64,000 bases of DNA, from positions 1,612,001 to 1,676,000 of the forward strand of contig CBDFNJ010000001.1 in NCBI GenBank assembly GCA_965250115.1, given 5' to 3'. The notes below the pieces were generated by a model. That model was not told where the DNA came from, ran no database searches, and worked only from the letters and a program-made list of their open reading frames with translations. This stretch comes from CBDFHB01 sp965250115 (GTDB lineage: Bacteria; Acidobacteriota; Vicinamibacteria; Marinacidobacterales; SMYC01). A program made the translations under genes and the position numbers. Below are positions 9,156-16,852 of the stretch, piece by piece. Each line of letters starts with the position of its first letter. The stretch's first letter is position 1.

Positions 9156-9165
9156 GCAGATATAT

Positions 9166-9185
9166 ATTAGGTCAATAGACCTAAT
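9166..9185. promoter_or_regulatory. Perfect inverted repeat upstream of yjbQ
   Basis: ATTAGGTC-AATA-GACCTAAT, an 8-bp perfect dyad with 4-base spacer in AT-rich DNA between the terminator and the yjbQ-like gene. It could be an operator or a leader hairpin. It lacks a T-tract, so it is not a terminator. Confidence 0.45.
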
Positions 9186-9228
9186 TAATCGCATCCCAGC
9201 TTAAAGTATGATGGGAACCCGGTGGATG

Positions 9229-9645
9229 ATGGCGGTTCGAACCTTTAGAGAAAGCATCCAAACACGTGGCAACGGCCATATCCTGGACATTACTAGCGCC
9301 GTTTCTCAGGCCGTCGAGAGCTCTGGCCTAAGCGAGGGTCTCGCCACCGTGTTTGTTACGGGGTCGACGGCCTCCGTTACGACCATCGAGTATGAGCCCG
9401 GCCTGGTGCACGATCTCACGGAAGCTTTCGAACGTCTCTATCCCCGAGCGATGGAATACCGACACCACGAGCGCTGGGGCGACGACAACGGGCACAGCCA
9501 CGTTCGCGCTTCGATGTTGGGACCCTCTGTGAGCGTTCCTTTCACGAGCTCCAAGTTGACCCTCGGGACCTGGCAGCAAATCATTCTCGTCGACTTCGAC
9601 ACGAGCCCCCGATCTCGGGACTACATCATTCAAATCCTAGGCTGA
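9229..9645 (+). CDS. yjbQ: YjbQ/UPF0047 family protein (secondary thiamine-phosphate synthase-like)
   Basis: A 138-residue member of the YjbQ fold. Family signatures are present: VTGSTASVTTIEYEPG near residue 45, HHERWGDDNGHSHVRASMLG in the middle and LGTWQQIILVDFD near the end. E. coli YjbQ has weak thiamine-phosphate synthase activity; the physiological role is unsettled. In-frame ATGs occur at 9208, 9211, 9226 and 9229. The last gives the usual family length and a TATGAT box lies at 9207-9212, so the later starts are favoured, without certainty. The O-methyltransferase gene follows after 18 bases and is probably in the same operon. Confidence 0.85.
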   Translation: MAVRTFRESIQTRGNGHILDITSAVSQAVESSGLSEGLATVFVTGSTASVTTIEYEPGLVHDLTEAFERLYPRAMEYRHHERWGDDNGHSHVRASMLGPSVSVPFTSSKLTLGTWQQIILVDFDTSPRSRDYIIQILG

Positions 9646-9663
9646 ACCCGGAGGACTCACTTC

Positions 9664-10302
9664 ATGATCCTATTGGTGGACGAGCGAATCGAGCGCTACG
9701 CGGCAGAGCATACGAGCCGTCCGTCCGAGCTCCTCGAACGTATCCTGCGTGAGACCGAAGCCTCCAGGAAAGACGCGCAGATGCTGACGGGCATCGCCGA
9801 AGGCCAGCTCCTTTCTCTGCTGGTCAAGGTGAGCGGTGCCAGACGCGTTCTGGAGGTCGGCATGTTCACGGGCTATAGCGCGCTGTCGATGGCGGCGGCG
9901 CTACCCGACGAGGGCGAGCTCGTGACCTGTGAGATTGACCCGGAAGTCGTCGAGGTCGCGAAGCGCTACTTCAAAGAGAGTCCCGACGGCAGAAAGATCC
10001 GAATCCTCGTCGGCCCTGCACTCGACACTCTCGCGGGACTGGAAGGACCCTTCGACTTCGCGTTTCTGGACGCGGACAAGCAGCGCTATCCCGCGTACTA
10101 CGACCGTTTGATGGAGCTCGTCCGCCCCGGCGGTATCATTGCCGTCGACAACGTCCTCTGGAGCGGCGAGGTGCTCGACCCCAAGGACGAAGAAGCCCGC
10201 GCCATCCATGCCCTCAATGAGAAGGTCAAAGCCGATAGAGGTGTCGACCACGTTCTCGCGACCGTACGCGACGGCCTCCTCATCGTGAGGAAGAGAGACT
10301 AG
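9664..10302 (+). CDS. SAM-dependent O-methyltransferase (caffeoyl-CoA OMT-like)
   Basis: A 212-residue class I methyltransferase of the catechol/caffeoyl-CoA OMT family. Motif I is VLEVGMFTGYSALSMA (about residues 60-75). The metal- and SAM-site segments FDFAFLDADK and IIAVDNVLWSGEV follow, both diagnostic. It transfers methyl groups from S-adenosylmethionine, normally to a catechol-type hydroxyl with a divalent metal; the substrate is unknown. CGGAGGACT before the ATG is a strong ribosome-binding site. Its 3' end overlaps the convergent terC gene by 4 bases. Confidence 0.91.
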   Translation: MILLVDERIERYAAEHTSRPSELLERILRETEASRKDAQMLTGIAEGQLLSLLVKVSGARRVLEVGMFTGYSALSMAAALPDEGELVTCEIDPEVVEVAKRYFKESPDGRKIRILVGPALDTLAGLEGPFDFAFLDADKQRYPAYYDRLMELVRPGGIIAVDNVLWSGEVLDPKDEEARAIHALNEKVKADRGVDHVLATVRDGLLIVRKRD

Positions 10303-11060
10303 CCGCTCATGCGGGTCATCAAGGAGGCGGCTTCCGAAAGCGCCGCCTGCCGGGCCCGGTAGCGCATGTTCAGAAGCTCGATGCCGAGACTGAAGGCCAT
10401 CGCGAAATAGACGTAGCCGCGCTGGAAGTGCTGGCCCGTTCCCTCGGCCACGAGCAGGACGCCGATCATGACGAGAAACGAAAGTGCCAGGATTTTGACG
10501 CTCGGATGGCGCTCGACGAAGTCCCCTATCGGAGCGGCGAAAACGAGCATGACGAGTATCGCCAGGATGACCGCCACCACCATGATCGCGACTTCCTGGA
10601 CCATGCCGACGGCCGTAATCACCGAGTCCAGGGAGAAGACGATGTCGAGTAGCATGATCTGCGTGACGACCGAAGCAAGCCGACCGCTTCCCGCCTCGGG
10701 CTCGCTGCTCCCCGCAGGATGCGCGGCCTCGACCCTGTCGTAGATCTCGATGGTCGCCTTCGCGATGAGGAACAGTCCCCCGGCCACGAGTACCAGGTCG
10801 CGCCCCGTGACCTCGTGTGACACGACGGTAAAGAGCGAGCGGGACAGCTTCATTACCCAACCCAGCGTTCCCAGCAGGGCCAACCTCGTGAATAGAGCGC
10901 CGGCGAGACCGAGCCTCATCGCGAGGTGGCGCTGCTTCTTCGGAAGCTTTCCGGCGAGCAGCGTGATGAAGACGATATTGTCGATGCCGAGGATGATCTC
11001 GAGCGCCGCCAGTGTCGCGAGGCTAATCCACGCCTCGGGAGTCGAAAAGATCGAAAGCAT
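10299..11060 (-). CDS. TerC family integral membrane protein
   Basis: A 253-residue membrane protein with about seven helices. The two acidic signature segments of TerC are seen: EIILGIDNIVFI near residue 21 and DIVFSLDSVITAVG near residue 139, in internally repeated halves. The TerC superfamily includes tellurium-resistance and manganese-export proteins (Alx, MeeF/MeeY), so metal export linked to protein secretion is a reasonable guess. The gene stands alone between convergent and tandem neighbours. No yybP-ykoY riboswitch pattern was evident in the 57-base gap upstream. Confidence 0.9.
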   Translation of the reverse strand: MLSIFSTPEAWISLATLAALEIILGIDNIVFITLLAGKLPKKQRHLAMRLGLAGALFTRLALLGTLGWVMKLSRSLFTVVSHEVTGRDLVLVAGGLFLIAKATIEIYDRVEAAHPAGSSEPEAGSGRLASVVTQIMLLDIVFSLDSVITAVGMVQEVAIMVVAVILAILVMLVFAAPIGDFVERHPSVKILALSFLVMIGVLLVAEGTGQHFQRGYVYFAMAFSLGIELLNMRYRARQAALSEAASLMTRMSG

Positions 11061-11117
11061 CGAGTAACGAGGCTACCCAAAGCCCGGGGCGATGTGCAAG
11101 AGAAAAGGGCGGACCAA

Positions 11118-12503
11118 TCAACCCATGCCGCCGACGGCTTGCTCCTCCTCTTTTTGCTTGCGTGGGTCGACGAGGCTGTAGTCTTTTATCTTTTTGTCAA
11201 GGGTCGGCCTCGTGATGCCGAGAACCTCGCTCGTACGCGACTTGTTCCACTGGGTCTGTTTCAGAACGTAGTCGATATAGCGCCGCTCCATTTCCTTGAG
11301 CGACGTGAGCTCCTCCGTCACCGGGCCCGCGCTTCTCTCCGAGCTCAGAAGCGGCAGATGCTCCGTCAGAAGCACGTCACCGTGAGCGAGGGTCACGGCC
11401 CGCGTCAAGGCGTTCTCAAGCTCGCGCACGTTGCCTTTCCAGTCGTGCTCGACGAGCATCTTCATCACACCGTCGGGAACCTTGCCGACATTGGTATGGA
11501 GATGCCGGTTGATCTTCTCGAGAAGATAAGCCACGAGATCGGGAATGTCCTCGCGTCGTTCCCTCAGAGAAGGGAGCTTGATTTCGACGACCTTGAGTCG
11601 ATAGTAGAGGTCCTCACGGAACTGCCCTAGGCGGACGAATTCCTCCAGGTTACGGTTGGTCGAGCCAATGATCCGCGCGTCCGTCCGCTCGATGCGTTCT
11701 CCGCCGACGCGAGAAAACTCCCGGTTCTCGACGACGCGAAGCAGCTTCGCCTGAAGGTTTGGCGAGATGTCACCGATCTCGTCGAGGAATAGCGTTCCTT
11801 TCTGCGCGACCTCGATCTTGCCCCGGCTATCCCGCACGGCCCCTGTGAAAGCGCCCCGGACGTGCCCGAAAAGCTCGCTCTCGAGCACTCCCTCCGCCAG
11901 GGCCGTGCAGTTCACGGCAACGAAAGGCTCTTCGCGATTAATGGAGTTGTAGTGGATGGCCCTTGCTACCAGCTCCTTGCCAGTCCCGGACTCGCCTCGG
12001 ACCAGCACCGTGGTGGTGCTCCTCGAGAGCATACCAATGGTCTTGAAGACATTGCGCATCTGCGGCGTACGGCCCACGATGTTGTCGATACTCCATTCCT
12101 GCGACGCCACGGTAACGAGATAATCGAGCTTCGTGTCCATCTCCTGCATGCGCTGCGCCTTTCGGATGCCAAGCAGCAGCTCGTCGTAGTCGATGGGTTT
12201 GCAGATGTACTCGAACGCGCCGAGCTTCATCGCATCGACGGTCGTCTTCATATCGTCGAAGGCGGTAATCATGATGACGTAGGCCTTCGGGTTGATGTGG
12301 CGGATTCGCTTCAGTACTTCGAGCCCGTCGATGACCGGGAGGTGAATATCGAGAATGACCAGGTCGGGCGAGACCTCCTCGAAGGTCCCGACACCTTCCT
12401 TGCCGTCGCTGGCGAGAGAGACCTCGAAGCCCTCGCTCATGAGATGGCTCTTGAACGTCTGTCGAATTAGCCGGTTGTCATCGATGACTAGAATGGACTT
12501 CAT
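11118..12503 (-). CDS. Sigma54-dependent response regulator (NtrC family)
   Basis: A 461-residue activator. The receiver domain (1-120) has Asp8/Asp9 and the phosphoacceptor Asp52 in LVILDIHLP. The AAA+ domain carries Walker A GESGTGKE and the sigma54-contact loop GAFTGA. A Fis-type helix-turn-helix near the end (NKSRTSEVLGITRPTLDKKI) should bind enhancers. It activates sigma54 promoters when phosphorylated by the kinase encoded just upstream. An ATG at 12515 is possible, but GAGG lies 6 bases before the ATG at 12503, which matches the domain start. The gene overlaps the kinase gene by 26 bases. Confidence 0.94.
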   Translation of the reverse strand: MKSILVIDDNRLIRQTFKSHLMSEGFEVSLASDGKEGVGTFEEVSPDLVILDIHLPVIDGLEVLKRIRHINPKAYVIMITAFDDMKTTVDAMKLGAFEYICKPIDYDELLLGIRKAQRMQEMDTKLDYLVTVASQEWSIDNIVGRTPQMRNVFKTIGMLSRSTTTVLVRGESGTGKELVARAIHYNSINREEPFVAVNCTALAEGVLESELFGHVRGAFTGAVRDSRGKIEVAQKGTLFLDEIGDISPNLQAKLLRVVENREFSRVGGERIERTDARIIGSTNRNLEEFVRLGQFREDLYYRLKVVEIKLPSLRERREDIPDLVAYLLEKINRHLHTNVGKVPDGVMKMLVEHDWKGNVRELENALTRAVTLAHGDVLLTEHLPLLSSERSAGPVTEELTSLKEMERRYIDYVLKQTQWNKSRTSEVLGITRPTLDKKIKDYSLVDPRKQKEEEQAVGGMG

Positions 12504-14007
12504 GAACCTCGTCATCCTGGCTCGGCACGGTCCTCGAATGTACCGCCGTGCTCTCGTAGGGGAGCACCATAATAATCTTGGTCCCGACGCCGGACTCGGT
12601 CTCCACCTCGATCCGGCCGTTGTGAAGCTCCACGACTTTTTTGGCGTTGGTCAACCCGAGACCCGTTCCCAAACTCTTGGTTGTGAAGAAAGGCTCGAAG
12701 ATCGATTTCAGATCGCTCTCCATGATACCCGAGCCGTCGTCCTCGATTTCGACCGTTGCGAGCCGTCTCTCACCGTCCGCTACCGAACGGGTGCGGACGT
12801 GAATGACGCCTCCATTGGAAACGGCTTCGGTCGCGTTCAAAAGCGTATTGAGAAACGTCTGGCGGAGTTGATCGCCATCGACCTCGATCTCGGGTAGCTC
12901 TTCGTATTCCGTGACCACCCGAATCTTCTTCTCCTCAACCGGCTCCTCAACGAAACGAAGGGCATCGTCGATGACGCTCTCCAGACGAATCACCTGCTTT
13001 TGAAGCTTCGGAGCGCGGGCGTAGCTCAGGATATCCTTGACGAGTTTCTCGACCTGCTGAATGCCGCTCTCGGCGATACCCAACTGCTCGAGCTCGACGT
13101 CGTTGAGGGCCGGGTGGCGGGAGATCTTCTGAATGTTGAGCTTGACCGCCGTAAGGGGATTGCGGATCTCGTGCGCCAGCGCCGTCGCGAGGCGACCGAT
13201 GCTCGCGAGCTGTTCGGCGTCTGTCAGTTTGCGGGAGGCTTCGGAAAGCTTTCTCCGATCGTCGAGGATCTCCTCCGTCATACGATTGAAATTGGCAGCG
13301 AGCTCTCCGATCTCGTCGCCCAGCGGGATATCGATTCGATGACTCAAGTCTCCATCGGCGACGCGAATGGTTCCCTCGACGAGACTCTCGAGTGGCCGGC
13401 TGATGCGACTGGCGAGAAATACAGAGCCCAGAGCGCCGAAGGTCAAACCCAGGAATCCGAGGCTGATGAGCACGATGCGCGTGCGCTGGATCTCCGCATT
13501 GGCCTCTTCCAACGAAAGCCCCAGCTTCACGGCACCCCAGAGCTCGTCCTCCACATAAACGGGCGCCACCACCTCGAGCACCTCGAGTGTTTGCCCCTCC
13601 GAAATCGGGAGCGAGGTTTCGAACGTCAGCACGCTCTCCCGCTCGAGCCGACTCATCTCGGTACTCATCTCGAAGAGCTCTTCCGGGAAGAGCTCGCGCG
13701 CCTCCTCGTTCGCCGCCAGCATTCTCGCGTTACGGTTGAATATGATCGCAAAGACGACGTCTTCATCCTCGGCCGCTCGTGCCATGTTCTGCGAGAGCGC
13801 GACCAGGTCGTAGTACATCAGGCGGTTCTCGGAGAGGAGTGCGACGGCCTTGGCAATGGCAATTCCGTGCTCTTTCGCTTGCGCTTTGAGGACTTTCGTC
13901 TGCTTCATCTCGACGACGAAGATGACGACGCTCATCAGGAGCGTGATGAGAGCAGTCGAGCTCAGGATGAAGCGTTCCCGAAGGCTGAGAGGAGCGATGC
14001 GCCACAT
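12478..14007 (-). CDS. Membrane sensor histidine kinase with HAMP domain
   Basis: A 509-residue kinase. One helix at about 14-33, an extracytoplasmic sensor of about 135 residues, a second helix at about 172-195 and a HAMP linker precede the catalytic core. The H box is ALAHEIRNPL, the N box NTLLNATEAV, the G1 box DDGSGI, the F box FEPFFTT and the G2 box GTGLGL, as in NtrB/AtoS-type kinases that pair with NtrC regulators. It is sandwiched between a solute-binding protein gene (4-base gap) and the regulator gene (overlap). It may therefore sense the binding protein or its ligand; that link is inference. Confidence 0.93.
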   Translation of the reverse strand: MWRIAPLSLRERFILSSTALITLLMSVVIFVVEMKQTKVLKAQAKEHGIAIAKAVALLSENRLMYYDLVALSQNMARAAEDEDVVFAIIFNRNARMLAANEEARELFPEELFEMSTEMSRLERESVLTFETSLPISEGQTLEVLEVVAPVYVEDELWGAVKLGLSLEEANAEIQRTRIVLISLGFLGLTFGALGSVFLASRISRPLESLVEGTIRVADGDLSHRIDIPLGDEIGELAANFNRMTEEILDDRRKLSEASRKLTDAEQLASIGRLATALAHEIRNPLTAVKLNIQKISRHPALNDVELEQLGIAESGIQQVEKLVKDILSYARAPKLQKQVIRLESVIDDALRFVEEPVEEKKIRVVTEYEELPEIEVDGDQLRQTFLNTLLNATEAVSNGGVIHVRTRSVADGERRLATVEIEDDGSGIMESDLKSIFEPFFTTKSLGTGLGLTNAKKVVELHNGRIEVETESGVGTKIIMVLPYESTAVHSRTVPSQDDEVHEVHSSHR

Positions 14008-14011
14008 GGGC

Positions 14012-15763
14012 TCAGAGCTCGACTTCGGATCCGGCCTCTTCTTCCGCGAGCCAAATGTCTTTCATCTTGAGGTAGGGATCGCCGAGCGGGGTCATGGTGA
14101 ATCCGCGAACGCTCGGGCGGAGCAGGTAGCGTAGCCGTCCGTAGTCCGTCGGGATGATGGGCGCGTCCTTCAAGATCAAGGTCTCGATGTGATGGTAGAG
14201 CTCGTTTCGTGCCGAATAGCTCGTCTCGGTCCAAACCTGGTCGAGCAGTCGATCGACCTCCGGATTCCAATAACCGAAGGCATTCATGTAGCCCTTCGAG
14301 TGAAACAGAGGACGCAGAAAATTGTCGGGATCGGGAAAGTCGGCGTACCACTGGGAGCGGCCGAGCATCGCGCGTCCCTCGAACGCCGGGGCTGTGATAT
14401 CGACGATGGGATCGAGCTCGACGAGCTTCACCTCGACCCCTACCTTCGAGAGGCAAGCGACGAGGCAGCCATCCTGGGCCACCGATCCCGGGTCCCCGTA
14501 GGGACCCAGCACGGGAAGTTCCAGGGGCGGAAGCCCCTTGCCTTGCGGGTAGCCCGCTTCGGCCAGGAGCCGTCGCGCCTCATCGAGGTTCTGCGTGCGA
14601 TGGGACTCCTTCGGAATGAAACCGGGAATGCCCGGCGGAACGATGCCGCTCGCCGCGGGAATGCCGGCCGACATGCGATGGGCGTCGAGGAAGCTCCGTT
14701 TGTCGAGCGCGTAGTTGATAGCCTGGCGAACCCGGTGGTCGTCGTAGGGGGTGACGCGGGACGGGAAGTAGAGGTAGCGGAGCGCGAGCAGTCGGTCCGC
14801 TTCCACGGGGACCCAGTTCATATAGCGCTCGCCCTCGTTCGTCTCGAGGCAATCGGCGACGTCGTGGAGAGGACGGGATTCGCCCTCGTAATCCGGCGAG
14901 TTCCAGAACGCACGGAAGACGATCGCGTCGAGGTGAGCCCGGCCGTCCAAATGCTGCTGGTTCGCCTCCAACCGGAGCCCTTGCAGGATACCCTCTACCG
15001 TCGGCACCGCGGGATCCTCGGACGGTTCGATCCAGCGCGCGAACTCGAAAGCGCCGGTGCCAATCGGCTGTTCGAAAAACTCTTCGCCCTCCTCGAGAAC
15101 CTCCTGCTTCGGCAAGATCTTCGAGGAGTACATACTGAGGACCGAGAGTGCCGGCACGAAGGGTGTGACGAATTGGATTTGAAACGTTTTCTCGTCGAGA
15201 GCTTTCAGGCCCGGGACACTAGGGCTGCGGCCCTCGCGAAAGTCCTCGGCGCCCTCGATCCGACTGAAGTAGTGGTAGTTGTGCTCGTTCAGCCCCTTCG
15301 TCAGCAGGCGCTCGAAGCTGAAAACGCAATCCTCCGCCGTCACCGTCCTCCCGTTGTGAAACTGGGCGTCGTCTCTGAGCTCGAAGGTATAGGTGCGCCC
15401 GTCCGGAGAAATCTCCCAGAACCGCGCGAGCGCGGGGATGATATTGAGGTGCTTGTCGAACGCCGTCAGACCGTCGTAAAGCTGCTGCACCAGCATGACG
15501 TCGACGGTGAACACCGCCTCGGCCGGGTCGAGCGTTCGAATCGTGTCGACCAGAGGATAGCGAAAGACACCCCCCTGAAGGGGAATCTCAGCCAAGTCCT
15601 CTCCGGCGACTCCCGCATAGGGCGCATGATTCTTCTCGACCAGCCGCGTCGCGAAGGCGGTCAAAACGAACAGGATGAGCAAGACTCCGGGGATGAGCCA
15701 GTTCGAGAGCCGGTGGGGTCCTTTACCGCGGCCCAGCGATTGCGAGTCCTCTAGATCTGTCAT
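14012..15763 (-). CDS. Membrane-anchored family-5 extracellular solute-binding protein
   Basis: A 583-residue protein of the DppA/OppA/NikA class. An N-terminal helix (about 19-40) with no lipobox Cys anchors it. The family-5 entry motif follows (LVQQLYDGLTAFDKHLNIIPALARFWEISPDGRTYTFELRDD), then the usual peptide-binding lobes up to DAPIIPTDYGRLRYLL. Such proteins normally deliver peptides or nickel to an ABC permease, but no permease or ATPase gene is nearby. It is first in an operon with a histidine kinase and an NtrC-type regulator, suggesting a sensory co-receptor or uptake by a permease encoded elsewhere. Confidence 0.88.
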   Translation of the reverse strand: MTDLEDSQSLGRGKGPHRLSNWLIPGVLLILFVLTAFATRLVEKNHAPYAGVAGEDLAEIPLQGGVFRYPLVDTIRTLDPAEAVFTVDVMLVQQLYDGLTAFDKHLNIIPALARFWEISPDGRTYTFELRDDAQFHNGRTVTAEDCVFSFERLLTKGLNEHNYHYFSRIEGAEDFREGRSPSVPGLKALDEKTFQIQFVTPFVPALSVLSMYSSKILPKQEVLEEGEEFFEQPIGTGAFEFARWIEPSEDPAVPTVEGILQGLRLEANQQHLDGRAHLDAIVFRAFWNSPDYEGESRPLHDVADCLETNEGERYMNWVPVEADRLLALRYLYFPSRVTPYDDHRVRQAINYALDKRSFLDAHRMSAGIPAASGIVPPGIPGFIPKESHRTQNLDEARRLLAEAGYPQGKGLPPLELPVLGPYGDPGSVAQDGCLVACLSKVGVEVKLVELDPIVDITAPAFEGRAMLGRSQWYADFPDPDNFLRPLFHSKGYMNAFGYWNPEVDRLLDQVWTETSYSARNELYHHIETLILKDAPIIPTDYGRLRYLLRPSVRGFTMTPLGDPYLKMKDIWLAEEEAGSEVEL

Positions 15764-15859
15764 GGCGATTTGCTCGGGGATGGCTGAGACACCCCCAATT
15801 TAGGGTAAGCAACGAAGCGAAGCAAACTCGTGGGGCCCGCGTCAGCGGTTCCAGAACGT

Positions 15860-16771
15860 TCAGAAGCTCAGCCGGCCCTCAGCGATCTCCACGGCTTGGC
15901 CGCCGACCCGAACCTCCATGGGACCGTTGTCGTCGCTGTCGACCTCGACGTGGATGGCACTCGGCCGCCCCATTTCGTAGCCCTGCTCCACGAGGATACG
16001 GGTCGTAGGCCCGATCTCGATTAGTCCTCGGCGTACCAGATAGGCGCCCAGAGCGCCTGAAGCACTCCCCGTCGCCGGGTCCTCGATGACCCCCAATGTG
16101 GGGGCGAACATCCTGGCGTGTGCCGTGCCCTCTTCGGTGACGCACTCGCGAGTGAAGATCATGAAGCTGTCGGAGTTCGTTTCCCGAAGCACGCGACGCA
16201 TCGCAACGAGGTCGAGCTCGATCTTCGCCAAGTGGCTCAGAGAGCGTGCGGGTACCATGAGCTGCGGGACTGCCGTCGAGACGACTTGCGCGGGAAGCCC
16301 GTCGGGTAGCAGCTGATCGTCTGGCAGCCCGACGCAATCGGCGAGAAGCTTGCGGTCGGAGTACTCGTCGAAGAAGCGAGGCGGCGATTGTGTCATCACG
16401 ACTTGCTCGACCCTGCCGTCCTTCACGTGGATGTCCACTGGCAAGACACCGGCCTGGCATTCCTGGTAGATGCGATTCGAGCCTTCCTCGACGGGAATGA
16501 TGCCGCGCTGAGCCAAGATGAAAAAGGTCCCCACCACGGGATGCCCAGCCAGAGGGAGCTCGGAGGACGGAGTGAAGATGCGAAGTTTGCACTTCGCTTT
16601 CAAGTCCGTCGCGGGCAGGACGAAGGTCGTCTCGGAGAGGTTCATTTCCTGGGCGATGGCTTGCATTTCGTCGGAGGAAAGCCCTTCTGCCTCGGGAAAA
16701 ATCGCGAGAGGATTCCCCGTGAAGGGGCGGTCGGTGAAGACATCCGCCTGGATGAACTCGTAGTCGGCCAT
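15860..16771 (-). CDS. PhzF family isomerase/epimerase-like protein
   Basis: A 303-residue two-lobed PhzF-fold protein. The conserved entry (QADVFTDRPFTGNPLAIFPEA) and the catalytic Glu47 in LSETTFVLP are present. The second-half signature PATGSASGALGAYLVRRG mirrors the first lobe. Characterised relatives isomerise the phenazine precursor or act as epimerases; no other phenazine genes occur here, so the substrate is unknown. It is monocistronic on the minus strand, 81 bases from the divergent membrane-protein gene. Confidence 0.9.
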   Translation of the reverse strand: MADYEFIQADVFTDRPFTGNPLAIFPEAEGLSSDEMQAIAQEMNLSETTFVLPATDLKAKCKLRIFTPSSELPLAGHPVVGTFFILAQRGIIPVEEGSNRIYQECQAGVLPVDIHVKDGRVEQVVMTQSPPRFFDEYSDRKLLADCVGLPDDQLLPDGLPAQVVSTAVPQLMVPARSLSHLAKIELDLVAMRRVLRETNSDSFMIFTRECVTEEGTAHARMFAPTLGVIEDPATGSASGALGAYLVRRGLIEIGPTTRILVEQGYEMGRPSAIHVEVDSDDNGPMEVRVGGQAVEIAEGRLSF

Positions 16772-16835
16772 AGGCTCGAAATACTACCTCAAAACGGGAG
16801 CGTTGGAGTCGGGTCCAAGTATGGGCTCGACTTCC

Positions 16836-16844
16836 TGCTATTCT
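16836..16844 (+). promoter_or_regulatory. Extended -10 promoter TGCTATTCT
   Basis: TGC-TATTCT ends 8 bases before the ATG at 16853. Transcription would start almost at the start codon, suggesting a leaderless mRNA. No clear -35 box or ribosome-binding site is present. Confidence 0.5.
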
Positions 16845-16852
16845 CTCGACGG

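Noticed and set aside
14189..15754. Long plus-strand open frame opposite the solute-binding protein gene
   Set aside because: Shadow of a high-GC gene; the minus-strand product has full family motifs and the plus frame has none.
16388..16852. Upstream extension of the GT-C-like gene
   Set aside because: It is antisense to phzF and lacks hydrophobic character; a promoter box lies just before the ATG at 16853.
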